From: Parabacteroides faecis
Lineage (GTDB): Bacteria; Bacteroidota; Bacteroidia; Bacteroidales; Tannerellaceae
Assembly (NCBI RefSeq): GCF_014647375.1
Contig: NZ_BMPB01000003.1
Span: 124,001-188,000, forward strand
Length of the DNA: 64,000 nucleotides
Direction of reading: 5' to 3'
Made by a program: the position numbers and the translations under genes. The notes below the pieces were generated by a model that was not told the DNA's origin, searched no databases, and was given only the letters and a program-made list of their open reading frames with translations. Shown piece by piece: positions 44,244 through 53,328 of this stretch. How positions within the stretch are numbered: position 1 is the stretch's first letter; the number at the start of each line of letters is the position of its first letter.

Positions 44244-44604
44244 CAAAGGCCTATGCCCTTAAAGTTCAATGCTGTAAATGAAAAAATTAAATAAGAAACC
44301 TGTTCGAGTAGGACTACTCAAACGAAAGAATTATCAGCCTGCGGTTTATGAGGCTAATATTAAGCCAGTATAAATTTAAGAATTGCTCCCAAAACGTGAA
44401 TATTTATAATTTCGGGGCAAAGATAATGATTTATTGCTCATTTTAGTCAATTACAAGGAGTATCTAACGAATGTCATCAAACAAAACCAGTTTTTGCTAT
44501 CCCCCACTACCGTTTATTTAGCATTTCCGGAGAATGTAAGAGCCATATTCAGTTAGTTTTCTCTATGTCGAATGTATATCATGACTTTTCGGTTACTTTT
44601 TAGT
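44244..44604. other. Intergenic stretch without a recognisable gene
   Basis: About 360 bp, AT-rich, between divergent genes. I see no gene, strong hairpin or repeat in it; the sensor-kinase promoter lies at its right end. Confidence 0.5.
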
Positions 44605-44632
44605 TGAAAGATGATGAATTATACTACCTTTG
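44605..44632 (+). promoter_or_regulatory. Promoter of the hybrid sensor-kinase gene
   Basis: TTG (44605-44607) and TACCTTTG (44625-44632) are separated by 17 bases, close to the Bacteroidetes -33/-7 arrangement. The ATG lies 22 bases downstream. Confidence 0.6.
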
Positions 44633-44654
44633 CCATGTACAATACACATAAGCC

Positions 44655-47600
44655 ATGAAATTCATTCAGGATTACACCCAAGAAGAAGAGTTGAAATTCT
44701 ACAAAACCATAGTAAAGGCTTTGCCACAATCGATGATACTTCTGGATAAGGACAAAAATATAATCGGTATCTTCAACCTCTCACTAAAAATACTGGCAGG
44801 CAAATCGGTTGACGATATCCTCGGTACAAATATTCTCATGTATGCCAGCGATCCTACTTCACCATTCCATCAGGCTTGTTCAATGCTGAACAACGCATTC
44901 GAATCCGTTTCCATGACAGGAGTTCCGGTAAAATACCATTTCAAAATCCTCGACAACTACCTAGAATCGACGATCAGCAAATTATCCGACGGGCAGATAC
45001 TCAACGAAATCCGCGACATCACTGATATCGTAATCAAACGAAACCAGATAGAGACAAAGGAATACGGAAAACTCGAAAATACAGCCGAAAGCTGGTTGCT
45101 CCAGCAAAAATACGAATCCTTATACAATCAGATGACCACCATCGTGAATACGTTGCCAGTAGGCGTTGAGATATATTCACCGGACGGTAAGATGCAATTC
45201 CTTAACGACACAGATTTCAAAATATTCGGTATCCCCAAAGAGACTTTTGACATCAGCGGCGTAAATATTAATGGCAATCCAAACCTCCCCGACAAAGTAA
45301 AAAAAGTAGTGATGGAAGGTGGTGATATCCGCTGTTCCTTTCCATATAGTTTCAATACAGTAAAAGATTCCAGTTATTATTCGACCTCTCAAGATGGTGA
45401 CATCCATATTGAATGTATCGGCCGACCTATTACAGATGCCCGTGGACAACTCGAAAATTATCTGTTTATCGTACAGAACGTAACCGAGACAGTACGTGCC
45501 ACCAAGCAACTCGAAGAGAAAAAACAATTACAGGACAACATCCTCAACAGTATTCCGGCTTGCATACAAATCAAAGATATAGAAGATAATTCGCGTTATG
45601 TATTCTGTAATGATGAGAGTCAGCGGTTGTTCGGAATCAGTGTCGATAAAACGATTCACGATGTGATGGAGGCTAAACGTGTCAGCCGCATCGAAAAGAC
45701 CGACAAGGAAGTATTCGCCACCGGCAACCCCTACAACGGATTGGAGCATATCGAATTGAAGGACGGCCGGAGTTACGACGCACTCGTTCGTAAAAGTGTT
45801 ATATTCGACAGTGGCAAGCGTATGTTGCTTACTGTCCGTTGGGACCAGAGTCTGCAAAACGACCTTAAGCGACGGACTAAGATGCTCGACCTGTCCATGG
45901 AAATTATGAACGCCCATACCTGGTTCTACGAGCCGGATAAGGATAAGTTCAGTTTTGGCGAAGGCTCCGATAATCTCATAATTAACCCCGTATTGCACGA
46001 TTCTCTAAAAAAATTCATCAGCTTCGTCCATCCCGACGACCGGAAACTTTTCCTGGACTCTTTCCGACATGCAATAACCCATGAAAACGAAAAGTGGAAC
46101 GTAGAGTACCGTGCCGACCTGAATAATAACGGCACCTATAACTGGTGGCAGACACAAGGATTAGTCGAAACAACCCAACGCGACGAAGGTCCTTATACAT
46201 TTATGTTCGGTATGACCATCAGCATCGACAAGCACAAGCAGAATGAATTGACGATGATGCGGGAAAACGAAAAGAAACTGAACGGCCTCATCCAACAAAA
46301 CGAGCTTATACTCAACAATACCTACTCCGGCCTGGTCTATATCACCACGGACTATATCGTGCAATGGGAAAACGTCGCCAACTGTTCAGCCAGCCTCACC
46401 TACGAAGCTTACAAAAAAGGAAGCCACTGTTATGAGTCTTACGGGCTTACTTCCCCTTGCGAGGATTGCGTTATGCAACAAGCAATCCTTTCCCGACAAA
46501 CGGAACAGATGCAGAACACGTTTGAAAACGGACATACCCTTGAAATTTTCTGTACCCCCGTTTTCAAAGAAGACGGGACAGCAGATGGTATTGTCATCCG
46601 CATGGACGATGTAACCGAACGGGAAAATATGATACAGGAACTGAAACATGCCAAAACCCTTGCAGAACAGTCGGACAAACTCAAGTCTGCATTCCTTGCC
46701 AATATGAGCCACGAAATACGGACTCCATTGAACGCTATCGTCGGATTTTCCGATCTGTTGATGGAGACAACCGAGCCGGAAGAGAAAGCCGAATACATCA
46801 AAATCATCAATATCAACAACGAACTGTTGCTGAAACTAATCAGCGACATCCTGGACTTATCGAAAATCGAATCCGGAACTGTTGAATTGAAGTATGACAA
46901 ATTCGATATCTCAACCTACTTCGAGGACCTGGTCATCTCGATGAAGCAGCGGATAACAAATTCATATGTACGATTGCTTTCTCATAATCCCTATCCGGAT
47001 TGCAAAGTTAATCTGGACCGGAACCGTGTCACCCAAATCATAACCAACTACGTCACCAATGCGATCAAATATACCCCAAAAGGATTTATCGAAATGGGAT
47101 ACGAGGTGGTAGAGAATGGTATTCGCCTCTATGTGAGAGACAGTGGCATCGGTATTCCCGATGAAAAGAAGAATAAACTGTTCCAGCGTTTCGAAAAGTT
47201 GGACGAATTTGCTCAAGGCACAGGATTAGGACTATCCATCTGCAAAGCCATTGCCGAAGCGATGGGTGGTAACGTCGGCTTTGAATCAACGTTTGGTCAG
47301 GGTTCTTTGTTTTGGGCCTTTCTGCCTTGCGAAACGGAGATACACCAGGAAAAACAGCTCCAAACGGAGAAAAAAGCCGTCCCGGTTTCAAACAAATCAT
47401 CTATTTCAAACGAACGGAAAACGATTCTGATAGCAGAGGATATCGAAAGCAATTATTTATTGGTTTCGACTATCTTAAAGAAAGATTATGACCTGATCCG
47501 GGCTAAAAACGGGCAGGAAGCTATGGATATTATCAAAAGTCAGCCTGTCGATTTACTGCTGATAGACATGAAAATGCCTATTATGAATGGATTGATAGCA

Positions 47601-47765
47601 ACAGAGAAGATCCGGCAGTTCAACACCAAACTACCGATTATAGCCCTCACAGCTCACGCATTCGATGCAGACCGCCAAGCAGCTTTGACCGCCGGTTGCA
47701 ATGAATATCTGATGAAGCCTATCGATAAAACAAAACTCTTCGATATATTGCAAGAGTTTTTATAA
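44655..47765 (+). CDS. Cytoplasmic multi-PAS hybrid sensor histidine kinase
   Basis: This 1036-residue protein has no signal peptide or membrane helices. About five PAS-like domains occupy residues 12-665. One, near 570-660, contains a HCYESYGLTSPCEDC cysteine cluster. They are followed by a HisKA domain with H686 (ANMSHEIRTPLNAIVGFSDLL), an ATPase domain (NYVTNAIKYTPKG, RDSGIGIP, GTGLGLSI) and a C-terminal receiver domain with phospho-acceptor D971 (LLLIDMKMP). It has no DNA-binding output domain and no regulator nearby, so it must act through phosphorelay to an unlinked partner. The cytoplasmic PAS array points to an internal signal such as redox state or a small metabolite. Confidence 0.93.
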   Translation: MKFIQDYTQEEELKFYKTIVKALPQSMILLDKDKNIIGIFNLSLKILAGKSVDDILGTNILMYASDPTSPFHQACSMLNNAFESVSMTGVPVKYHFKILDNYLESTISKLSDGQILNEIRDITDIVIKRNQIETKEYGKLENTAESWLLQQKYESLYNQMTTIVNTLPVGVEIYSPDGKMQFLNDTDFKIFGIPKETFDISGVNINGNPNLPDKVKKVVMEGGDIRCSFPYSFNTVKDSSYYSTSQDGDIHIECIGRPITDARGQLENYLFIVQNVTETVRATKQLEEKKQLQDNILNSIPACIQIKDIEDNSRYVFCNDESQRLFGISVDKTIHDVMEAKRVSRIEKTDKEVFATGNPYNGLEHIELKDGRSYDALVRKSVIFDSGKRMLLTVRWDQSLQNDLKRRTKMLDLSMEIMNAHTWFYEPDKDKFSFGEGSDNLIINPVLHDSLKKFISFVHPDDRKLFLDSFRHAITHENEKWNVEYRADLNNNGTYNWWQTQGLVETTQRDEGPYTFMFGMTISIDKHKQNELTMMRENEKKLNGLIQQNELILNNTYSGLVYITTDYIVQWENVANCSASLTYEAYKKGSHCYESYGLTSPCEDCVMQQAILSRQTEQMQNTFENGHTLEIFCTPVFKEDGTADGIVIRMDDVTERENMIQELKHAKTLAEQSDKLKSAFLANMSHEIRTPLNAIVGFSDLLMETTEPEEKAEYIKIININNELLLKLISDILDLSKIESGTVELKYDKFDISTYFEDLVISMKQRITNSYVRLLSHNPYPDCKVNLDRNRVTQIITNYVTNAIKYTPKGFIEMGYEVVENGIRLYVRDSGIGIPDEKKNKLFQRFEKLDEFAQGTGLGLSICKAIAEAMGGNVGFESTFGQGSLFWAFLPCETEIHQEKQLQTEKKAVPVSNKSSISNERKTILIAEDIESNYLLVSTILKKDYDLIRAKNGQEAMDIIKSQPVDLLLIDMKMPIMNGLIATEKIRQFNTKLPIIALTAHAFDADRQAALTAGCNEYLMKPIDKTKLFDILQEFL

Positions 47766-48110
47766 AACAACCTGATGATACCCCATTGATTCCAGTTTTG
47801 CGACTTTCAAAAGGCCACCTTCATGGGCAATGGCTATCTGGGGAAGTAACATGTCTTCCTTGATGCCATAACGAGACATCGTATTTATACATAAATAAAA
47901 TTGTGTACCCTCATCCGACAGGCGTGATATAGTTTCTTTGATAGTTTCCAAATTCGTGAATCGTAAACAAGAAAGCAAAGCGGTTCCTACAGCAACAACA
48001 GCGATGTTTCCAACTTCGTCAGATGACTTCTTCAAATTATCCACATGTGAAAACAACTGATTCCAGCAAGTGTCTTCACGAATCAAAAATACAAAACTGA
48101 ACTTTTCCAT
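47760..48110 (-). CDS. DsrE/DsrF-like small protein
   Basis: This 116-residue protein begins MEKFSFVFLIREDTCWNQLFSHVDNLKK and contains GNIAVVAVGTALLSCL, FYLCINTMSRYGI and a final LESMGYHQVVL, the alpha/beta pattern of DsrE-like proteins, some of which relay sulfur. Cys residues near 44 and 74 could be functional. It converges on the sensor-kinase gene, and the two coding regions overlap by six bases. An upstream start (48143) would add a non-conserved extension. Confidence 0.7.
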   Translation of the reverse strand: MEKFSFVFLIREDTCWNQLFSHVDNLKKSSDEVGNIAVVAVGTALLSCLRFTNLETIKETISRLSDEGTQFYLCINTMSRYGIKEDMLLPQIAIAHEGGLLKVAKLESMGYHQVVL

Positions 48111-48237
48111 GATAAACATTTTTCTTAAAAACAGGCTAGACATGGAATAGGTTTTACTAATGTAATTTTGGCAATCATAGTTTATTTACGGAGATTAGCC
48201 TCTATATTCTCCGCACATTATGCGGCAAATACAGGTA

Positions 48238-48723
48238 TTAATACCCGCAAAACTCCACAATCGTCATCTTACCTACCAACACTAACGCTTCTTCATAGGC
48301 AATCTCATCTTTGCCAAGATGTCCGGCAAGCGTACCAACCTTGCCACAAATCTGGAAGCAGATCAGGACGGACATTGCAATATGATTTACAGAGGTTTGC
48401 GCTGTGCGTTCGACGATTTCGGTTAGGTGGAGCATTCGGATAAACAAAATAGGATAACGGAGAGGACAACGGAGGCAGGACATGACAGTTCTTTGCTGGA
48501 TGAAGTCGACGTATGACTGGCGGTCGTGGATGATTACTTCCCGGATGAATTTCTGGTGCTTTTTGGGTAAGGCAGACCAGACGGTGAAAGCTATTTTGTA
48601 GATTTTTTCAAGTAGACGGTTACGGCCTTCTTTCGACATTTTGTCGAGGCTTCGGTTAAAGACTTTTACATCCGGTACTTTTCCATTGGGGAATAATGCT
48701 TCTAATTTATTTTGTTTCTTCAT
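48238..48723 (-). CDS. Protein of unknown function
   Basis: I do not recognise this 161-residue protein. It has a basic helical N-terminal part (VFNRSLDKMSKEGRNRLLEKIYKIAFTVWSALPKKHQKFIREVI), a CLRCP motif near residue 84 and a more hydrophobic C-terminal half with several Cys residues. There is no signal peptide. It sits alone between the DsrE-like and HU genes. Confidence 0.65.
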   Translation of the reverse strand: MKKQNKLEALFPNGKVPDVKVFNRSLDKMSKEGRNRLLEKIYKIAFTVWSALPKKHQKFIREVIIHDRQSYVDFIQQRTVMSCLRCPLRYPILFIRMLHLTEIVERTAQTSVNHIAMSVLICFQICGKVGTLAGHLGKDEIAYEEALVLVGKMTIVEFCGY

Positions 48724-48830
48724 GATATTATGATAGGCGTTGAATAATTAATTGAGGGAAAATCAAAAACAGACGTTTAGGGACACAGATTAAAATCCAT
48801 TATATGAAGATATCTATGCCCCTGTATTAT

Positions 48831-49112
48831 CTATTTGCCGGGGTTCAACTCTTCGAGTAAAAACTTTCCGGGTTTGAACTTGACACTCGTACGTGCCGGT
48901 ATCATACAATTTTTACCTGTTCGAGGATTTCGTCCTTCCCGTTCCTTTTGTTTCCAGGGAGTAAAAGTGCCAAATCCTTGTAACATCACGGAAGCATCCT
49001 GTTTTATTACCTCTGTCAACACCTCCTGAAAGATATTGAGAAATTGTCGTGACTGGCATTGCGTAATTTGCATTTTCTCGGCCAGTTCATTTACTAAATC
49101 TGCTTTGTTCAT
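48831..49112 (-). CDS. HU-family DNA-binding protein
   Basis: This 93-residue protein starts MNKADLVNELAEKMQITQCQ and has the HU/IHF core with GFGTFTPWKQKEREGRNPRTGKNCMIPARTSVKFKPGK (DNA-binding arm). HU proteins bend DNA and often assist site-specific recombination. The ATG at 49112 fits the family length; an upstream in-frame start adds 33 non-homologous residues. It lies just downstream of the fimbrial operon, but no link to its switch is shown. Confidence 0.92.
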   Translation of the reverse strand: MNKADLVNELAEKMQITQCQSRQFLNIFQEVLTEVIKQDASVMLQGFGTFTPWKQKEREGRNPRTGKNCMIPARTSVKFKPGKFLLEELNPGK

Positions 49113-49246
49113 AATTTGTTTTATTTGAATGTTATAGCTATTTATCAATGGACTGCTTCTGTTTTCTCTGTCATAAGGGTATTCTCTATTGCCCTCCAGA
49201 CCTCGGATCACAGACCATCATCATTCATTGAGTTAGCTGGGCACAA

Positions 49247-52102
49247 CTATCTTTCACGGACACAACGGAATGACATGACGGCGTCGGCACCGTAGGCGTT
49301 GGTACTGCCGTTGTAAAAGCTCACGACTTGGTAGCTGCTCGCAATCTGGAGCGTGCTACTCCAGGTCCAACTGCTCTCGAACTTTTGAAAGCCTGCGGTT
49401 GCCTGTAACGACTGCTTGCTTCTATACATAGTTAACAACTGATCTTGCGATGGCAAATACCAATCAGAATGGCCTTCTGCTGTTAAACCGTTACAATATG
49501 AGTTTGCGTTACTCCAATTTTTTGAACCTCCGTCCGTTTTACATACCTGTAAGTTTCCGACATAAGCACCAATTTCCCCTGATGCCTGTTTAACCGTTAC
49601 CTGTGCTCTTCGTGCTGGATTGGCTCCTGTTACCGATACAGTAAAAGTTCCCTTACGATCAGCACCCGTATTGGCAGATCCCGTAAAGGTTAGCGCGGTA
49701 TTACCTGTTCCTTTGGTAGGACTCACAGTTATGCCATTATTAGTTAACGGAGATATAGTCCATGGTAAACCTGTAGTAGCCTTAACAGAACCTGTTGTAC
49801 TTCCTCCAACCGCCGCTATTTCGGCAACCGGACTGGTAACGCTAAACAAAGAAGCAGCCTGATTCACCGGTACACTCTGGTTCATTGTTCCGGCTGTCAC
49901 TGATATATTTCCTGCATTAACTGTACTGTTTAAATTTAAACTACTTGTTTTATATCCCAAAGTCTGTTCTTCACCGGTTGCGTTTTCCGGAGGTGTTGCC
50001 GTTAGGGTTAACCATTCAGGCTTGGTTATGGATAAAGGAAGTCCCTTAGTTGCCTGAAACGTGAGTGTACCCTTGTCGTCAGCTGTTGCCGCCAATGTGG
50101 TTTTATCACCGGAAGCTGTTAGCGATGAAGCCTTTTGGTTTATCACTATCACACCTGTCGGACCACCCGTTTCGTTACCAGCCCGGACTGTGATCTCACC
50201 GCTTCGCAAGGAGGCTGTCGGATTTACTGTTGCGTCAAAGGTGATATCCTGCACACTTCCGGTCGTTGTGCTACCCGAAGTCGAACCTGTCAGGGTGAGC
50301 CAATCCCCTTGCGTTACTTTCGCTGCCCATGCCAAACCGAGCGTTGCGGTAAAGGAAGATGACTGATTACTGGCTGCTACCGGTTCAAGCTTTACTGTCG
50401 AGCCTTCAACCGTTGAACCAGCCTGTTTGACTATTATTTCTCCTTTCAGGCCCGGATAAGTCGGATCACTAAACGATGCACCTGCCGCAACTGTAATCTT
50501 TCCCGTACGTTCCTGTGCTAGTGGATTGGATGACAATGATTTTACTTTCAACGGAAACTCACTACCGTCGGATTCATTTCCCGAGATAGCCGGATTACTA
50601 TCCGCCCAGCTCCACCAGTCCTCATCGCTCACTGCCGCCTGCCACTGCAAACCTTTGGTCACTTTACAAGTGGAACTACCCTCCGAACCGGATGCCGCGC
50701 CCAAAGAGATATCATCCCCTTTGGTTAGGGTCGAACCCTCCTGCGTAATGGTTATTGTCCAGGGATTGTCGTTTACATTCACAGAAAAGGACACACTTCT
50801 CTCTTCCGCTTTCGGATTGCTCGATACAGCCTGGAAAGTGACCTTCGCCGGACCCTGGTGAGAAACCGTAACACCCGTACCGGCTTCCTTACCCTCTATC
50901 ACAGCCGACAGCCAATCCTCCAGGTCGAACGACCATGCCTGACCCGGACGGGCGGTGATCTGTACCTCCTTCGTTCCTCCTTTTTCAGCAGGCATATTTC
51001 CTTCCGTCACTTCGATAGGCGGTATCCTGCCTACCGTGATACGTTCGTCGGATACATCTATGCCTACCAACGTCACATTCATCGTATAATGCGAGTTACG
51101 CACAATATCATAGTTGTTTTTATCGCTGCCCGGATAAAAACAGAAAGTGACATTCTCGTAAGTCACCCCACTCTGCACGGCAATTCCGGTCAATTCAATA
51201 AAAGTAGCATGGATTACCCCCTTGCCTGTTTTCTTCTTTTCCGAATCGACCGCATCTCCATTTTTTACCGTACCCGCCATATTCTCCGGCAAATACCAGC
51301 ACATCGTGGCTCCGTTCTTATCGGCAGTACCGGCATAACCCGTATACGTCATATTAGCCAACCGGCTTTCCGGGACATCGACCTGCGATTTCTGAGGGAC
51401 GGATTTCAATTCGACAGAAGAAGGAGTAAAAGAAAAATTATTTCCACCTATCGAATAGGTAAACGAGATCTTTGCCAGGAGGCGTGTCAATTCGACCGTG
51501 ATGTTTTTGTCACCCTTTTCCTGTACTACTCCTTCCCACATACCTGTCATTCCGCACAGGTTACTTTCCGGCAAACCACTTTCCGTCGAAGCATACGACA
51601 GGACATGTCCCTTCAATTTCGTTTCATCCCCGATCTCTCCCAGGTCACCGGCATTCGCGATGAACCAGACATGGCTTTGTGCTCCATCCTGACTTTGTTT
51701 CAACTTTATATTCACCGTATTGTCTGTCAAGGAAGCAAAGTATTTATTAAATAGAAGCGTCCCGGTCGAAGCATCATACTGTCCCACCCAAAGCCCGGCA
51801 ATCTTACTTTCCTGCTCTTCATCCAGCGATTGGGTGGCGCGGGTGCCGATACGTTCCCTCTCACCGACGGCCAGTGAATCGGCATCTACCGTCCCTTCGG
51901 GAGTAAACGTTATACTTCGTGTTGTCGGCGCACGGCTCGCCAGGACATTCAAATGAAAACCGGCATCCACATCCTTTAACATATGCGGCGATATATCGCC
52001 ATTTTCCACATCTGCCTGTGTACAGCTACCGACAAAAAGCAAAAATAACCAGGCAGACATACAAATCCAACGTTTATATCTTATTCCACTCATTTGTTTC
52101 AT
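49247..52102 (-). CDS. Large fimbrial tip-like lipoprotein with five BACON repeats and a C-terminal Lcl/DUF1566-like domain
   Basis: This 951-residue protein has a lipoprotein signal with C27 (LFLLFVGSC). The N-terminal third (about 30-370) is fimbrillin-like (Mfa/DUF4906 type). Five BACON-like repeats follow, each ending in a strand such as WTITITQEGS, GEIIVKQAGS, GVIVINQKAS, QSVPVNQAAS or AQVTVKQASG (about 375-840). The C-terminal 105 residues (NLQVCKTDGGSKNWSNANSYCNGL ... WYLPSQDQLLTMY ... SFRCVRE) match the Lcl/DUF1566-type ligand domain. Last gene of the operon, it is a good candidate for the pilus-tip adhesin. BACON domains often bind glycans or mucin. Confidence 0.85.
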   Translation of the reverse strand: MKQMSGIRYKRWICMSAWLFLLFVGSCTQADVENGDISPHMLKDVDAGFHLNVLASRAPTTRSITFTPEGTVDADSLAVGERERIGTRATQSLDEEQESKIAGLWVGQYDASTGTLLFNKYFASLTDNTVNIKLKQSQDGAQSHVWFIANAGDLGEIGDETKLKGHVLSYASTESGLPESNLCGMTGMWEGVVQEKGDKNITVELTRLLAKISFTYSIGGNNFSFTPSSVELKSVPQKSQVDVPESRLANMTYTGYAGTADKNGATMCWYLPENMAGTVKNGDAVDSEKKKTGKGVIHATFIELTGIAVQSGVTYENVTFCFYPGSDKNNYDIVRNSHYTMNVTLVGIDVSDERITVGRIPPIEVTEGNMPAEKGGTKEVQITARPGQAWSFDLEDWLSAVIEGKEAGTGVTVSHQGPAKVTFQAVSSNPKAEERSVSFSVNVNDNPWTITITQEGSTLTKGDDISLGAASGSEGSSTCKVTKGLQWQAAVSDEDWWSWADSNPAISGNESDGSEFPLKVKSLSSNPLAQERTGKITVAAGASFSDPTYPGLKGEIIVKQAGSTVEGSTVKLEPVAASNQSSSFTATLGLAWAAKVTQGDWLTLTGSTSGSTTTGSVQDITFDATVNPTASLRSGEITVRAGNETGGPTGVIVINQKASSLTASGDKTTLAATADDKGTLTFQATKGLPLSITKPEWLTLTATPPENATGEEQTLGYKTSSLNLNSTVNAGNISVTAGTMNQSVPVNQAASLFSVTSPVAEIAAVGGSTTGSVKATTGLPWTISPLTNNGITVSPTKGTGNTALTFTGSANTGADRKGTFTVSVTGANPARRAQVTVKQASGEIGAYVGNLQVCKTDGGSKNWSNANSYCNGLTAEGHSDWYLPSQDQLLTMYRSKQSLQATAGFQKFESSWTWSSTLQIASSYQVVSFYNGSTNAYGADAVMSFRCVRER

Positions 52103-52170
52103 TCTCTCTCTTTTTTATTCCATATCTCATTCTTCTTATTGGCACACCGGCACATTTTCCCATCGGCATA

Positions 52171-53316
52171 TTATGCACCTCTTCCGGCTTCCCCGTTCCC
52201 ACTCCACGTGATCTCTTTCCACCGGGCAACCGTAAATTCCGTTCCAACCCCTTGGTTGATATCCGGATCGGGACAAGGCAGGTCGGGAGCTCCGACATAT
52301 GCATCGGTAAAGGGAACCGCATTCCATGCCAGTACACGTACCTGCAAACGGCTTTCATTATTCTTTACCTCCAACGTAAAAACATACCTTTGGCCTTCGT
52401 CGAAAGATATACTTTTATCGACAGTCGCTTTCAGGGTTGCCGTTTTCTCATCCCGCTGCACATCGATCTCCACATCGAAAGGCTTCGCCGTTTTGGGTAG
52501 AAGCACTCCTTTTGTCTTGTTCAGTCCGCTATTGTCCGGATCGGCACCCGCTTCTACCAGTTCAAACTCACCCGTTTCAAATACGACCTCCCCTGTTTCA
52601 CCGTCAACGCCGTCCGTAGCCGGAATGCCCGTATCCTCTCCGGCTATAAGAACGGCACCGGATGAGGATATTTTACTTAGTTTCAAACGGGTGGCATATA
52701 GCCGGTTAAACGGAAGCATGTTTTCTTTCGACGGAGCGACATTGAACACCACCAGAGCACATTTACGACGGAAAGTTCCCAACTTTACCTGCCGGGAACT
52801 TTCAGAAACCGTTACGCCGCGCACAAACGAGGTCATCATGTCTTCTTTGTGGGGAATATCCGTTATCTGATAAGAATCACCACTCCCTTTCTGCAACGGC
52901 CGTGCCGGAGAAACGGCATAAAAGTCATATATGCCGCTACGGACAACCGTCTTTTCCGCTTCTCCGGCAACCTTTTTCCCCACATCATCCACCCGACAAG
53001 GCGACAGGCTGCCATCGGCCAGCACTTCATAAGTGAATTCAAAGGTGGAAGCCGCCGCAGAAAAAGCTGCCGGCGTGGTCTGTTCTCCCACATTTCCCAG
53101 CAAATAGCCACGGATGCGTATGGTAGCTCCTTCCGGCAATGGCGTAGGCTCCGGCGTAACAGCTTCATCCGACCGTGTCAGGACCACTGGGATACCCAAG
53201 TCGGGCTTCCCGAAACTGACTGCCACCAGCTGCGCCGTTTCCGGCATCTCTTCCACAGGACCGGAGGTACAACCAGTGAGCATTCCCCCCAACAGACATA
53301 TCAAATATCGTTTCAT
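52171..53316 (-). CDS. Fimbrillin-family lipoprotein
   Basis: This 381-residue protein has the lipobox MLTGC. The mature region contains a fimbrillin (Mfa-like) beta-sandwich pattern, with RSGIYDFYAVSPARPL, CALVVFNVAPSKENMLPFNRLYATRLKLSKIS and the closing QRYVFTLEVKNNESRLQVRVLAWN. In type V pili such lipoproteins are trimmed by a protease and then polymerise by strand exchange. It sits 12 bases before the next upstream coding region and is probably an accessory or minor subunit. Confidence 0.83.
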   Translation of the reverse strand: MKRYLICLLGGMLTGCTSGPVEEMPETAQLVAVSFGKPDLGIPVVLTRSDEAVTPEPTPLPEGATIRIRGYLLGNVGEQTTPAAFSAAASTFEFTYEVLADGSLSPCRVDDVGKKVAGEAEKTVVRSGIYDFYAVSPARPLQKGSGDSYQITDIPHKEDMMTSFVRGVTVSESSRQVKLGTFRRKCALVVFNVAPSKENMLPFNRLYATRLKLSKISSSGAVLIAGEDTGIPATDGVDGETGEVVFETGEFELVEAGADPDNSGLNKTKGVLLPKTAKPFDVEIDVQRDEKTATLKATVDKSISFDEGQRYVFTLEVKNNESRLQVRVLAWNAVPFTDAYVGAPDLPCPDPDINQGVGTEFTVARWKEITWSGNGEAGRGA

Positions 53317-53328
53317 ATCATACAGTTT

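Noticed and set aside
50858-51754. 298-codon plus-strand frame opposite the BACON lipoprotein
   Set aside because: Arg/His-rich shadow of a confidently assigned gene.
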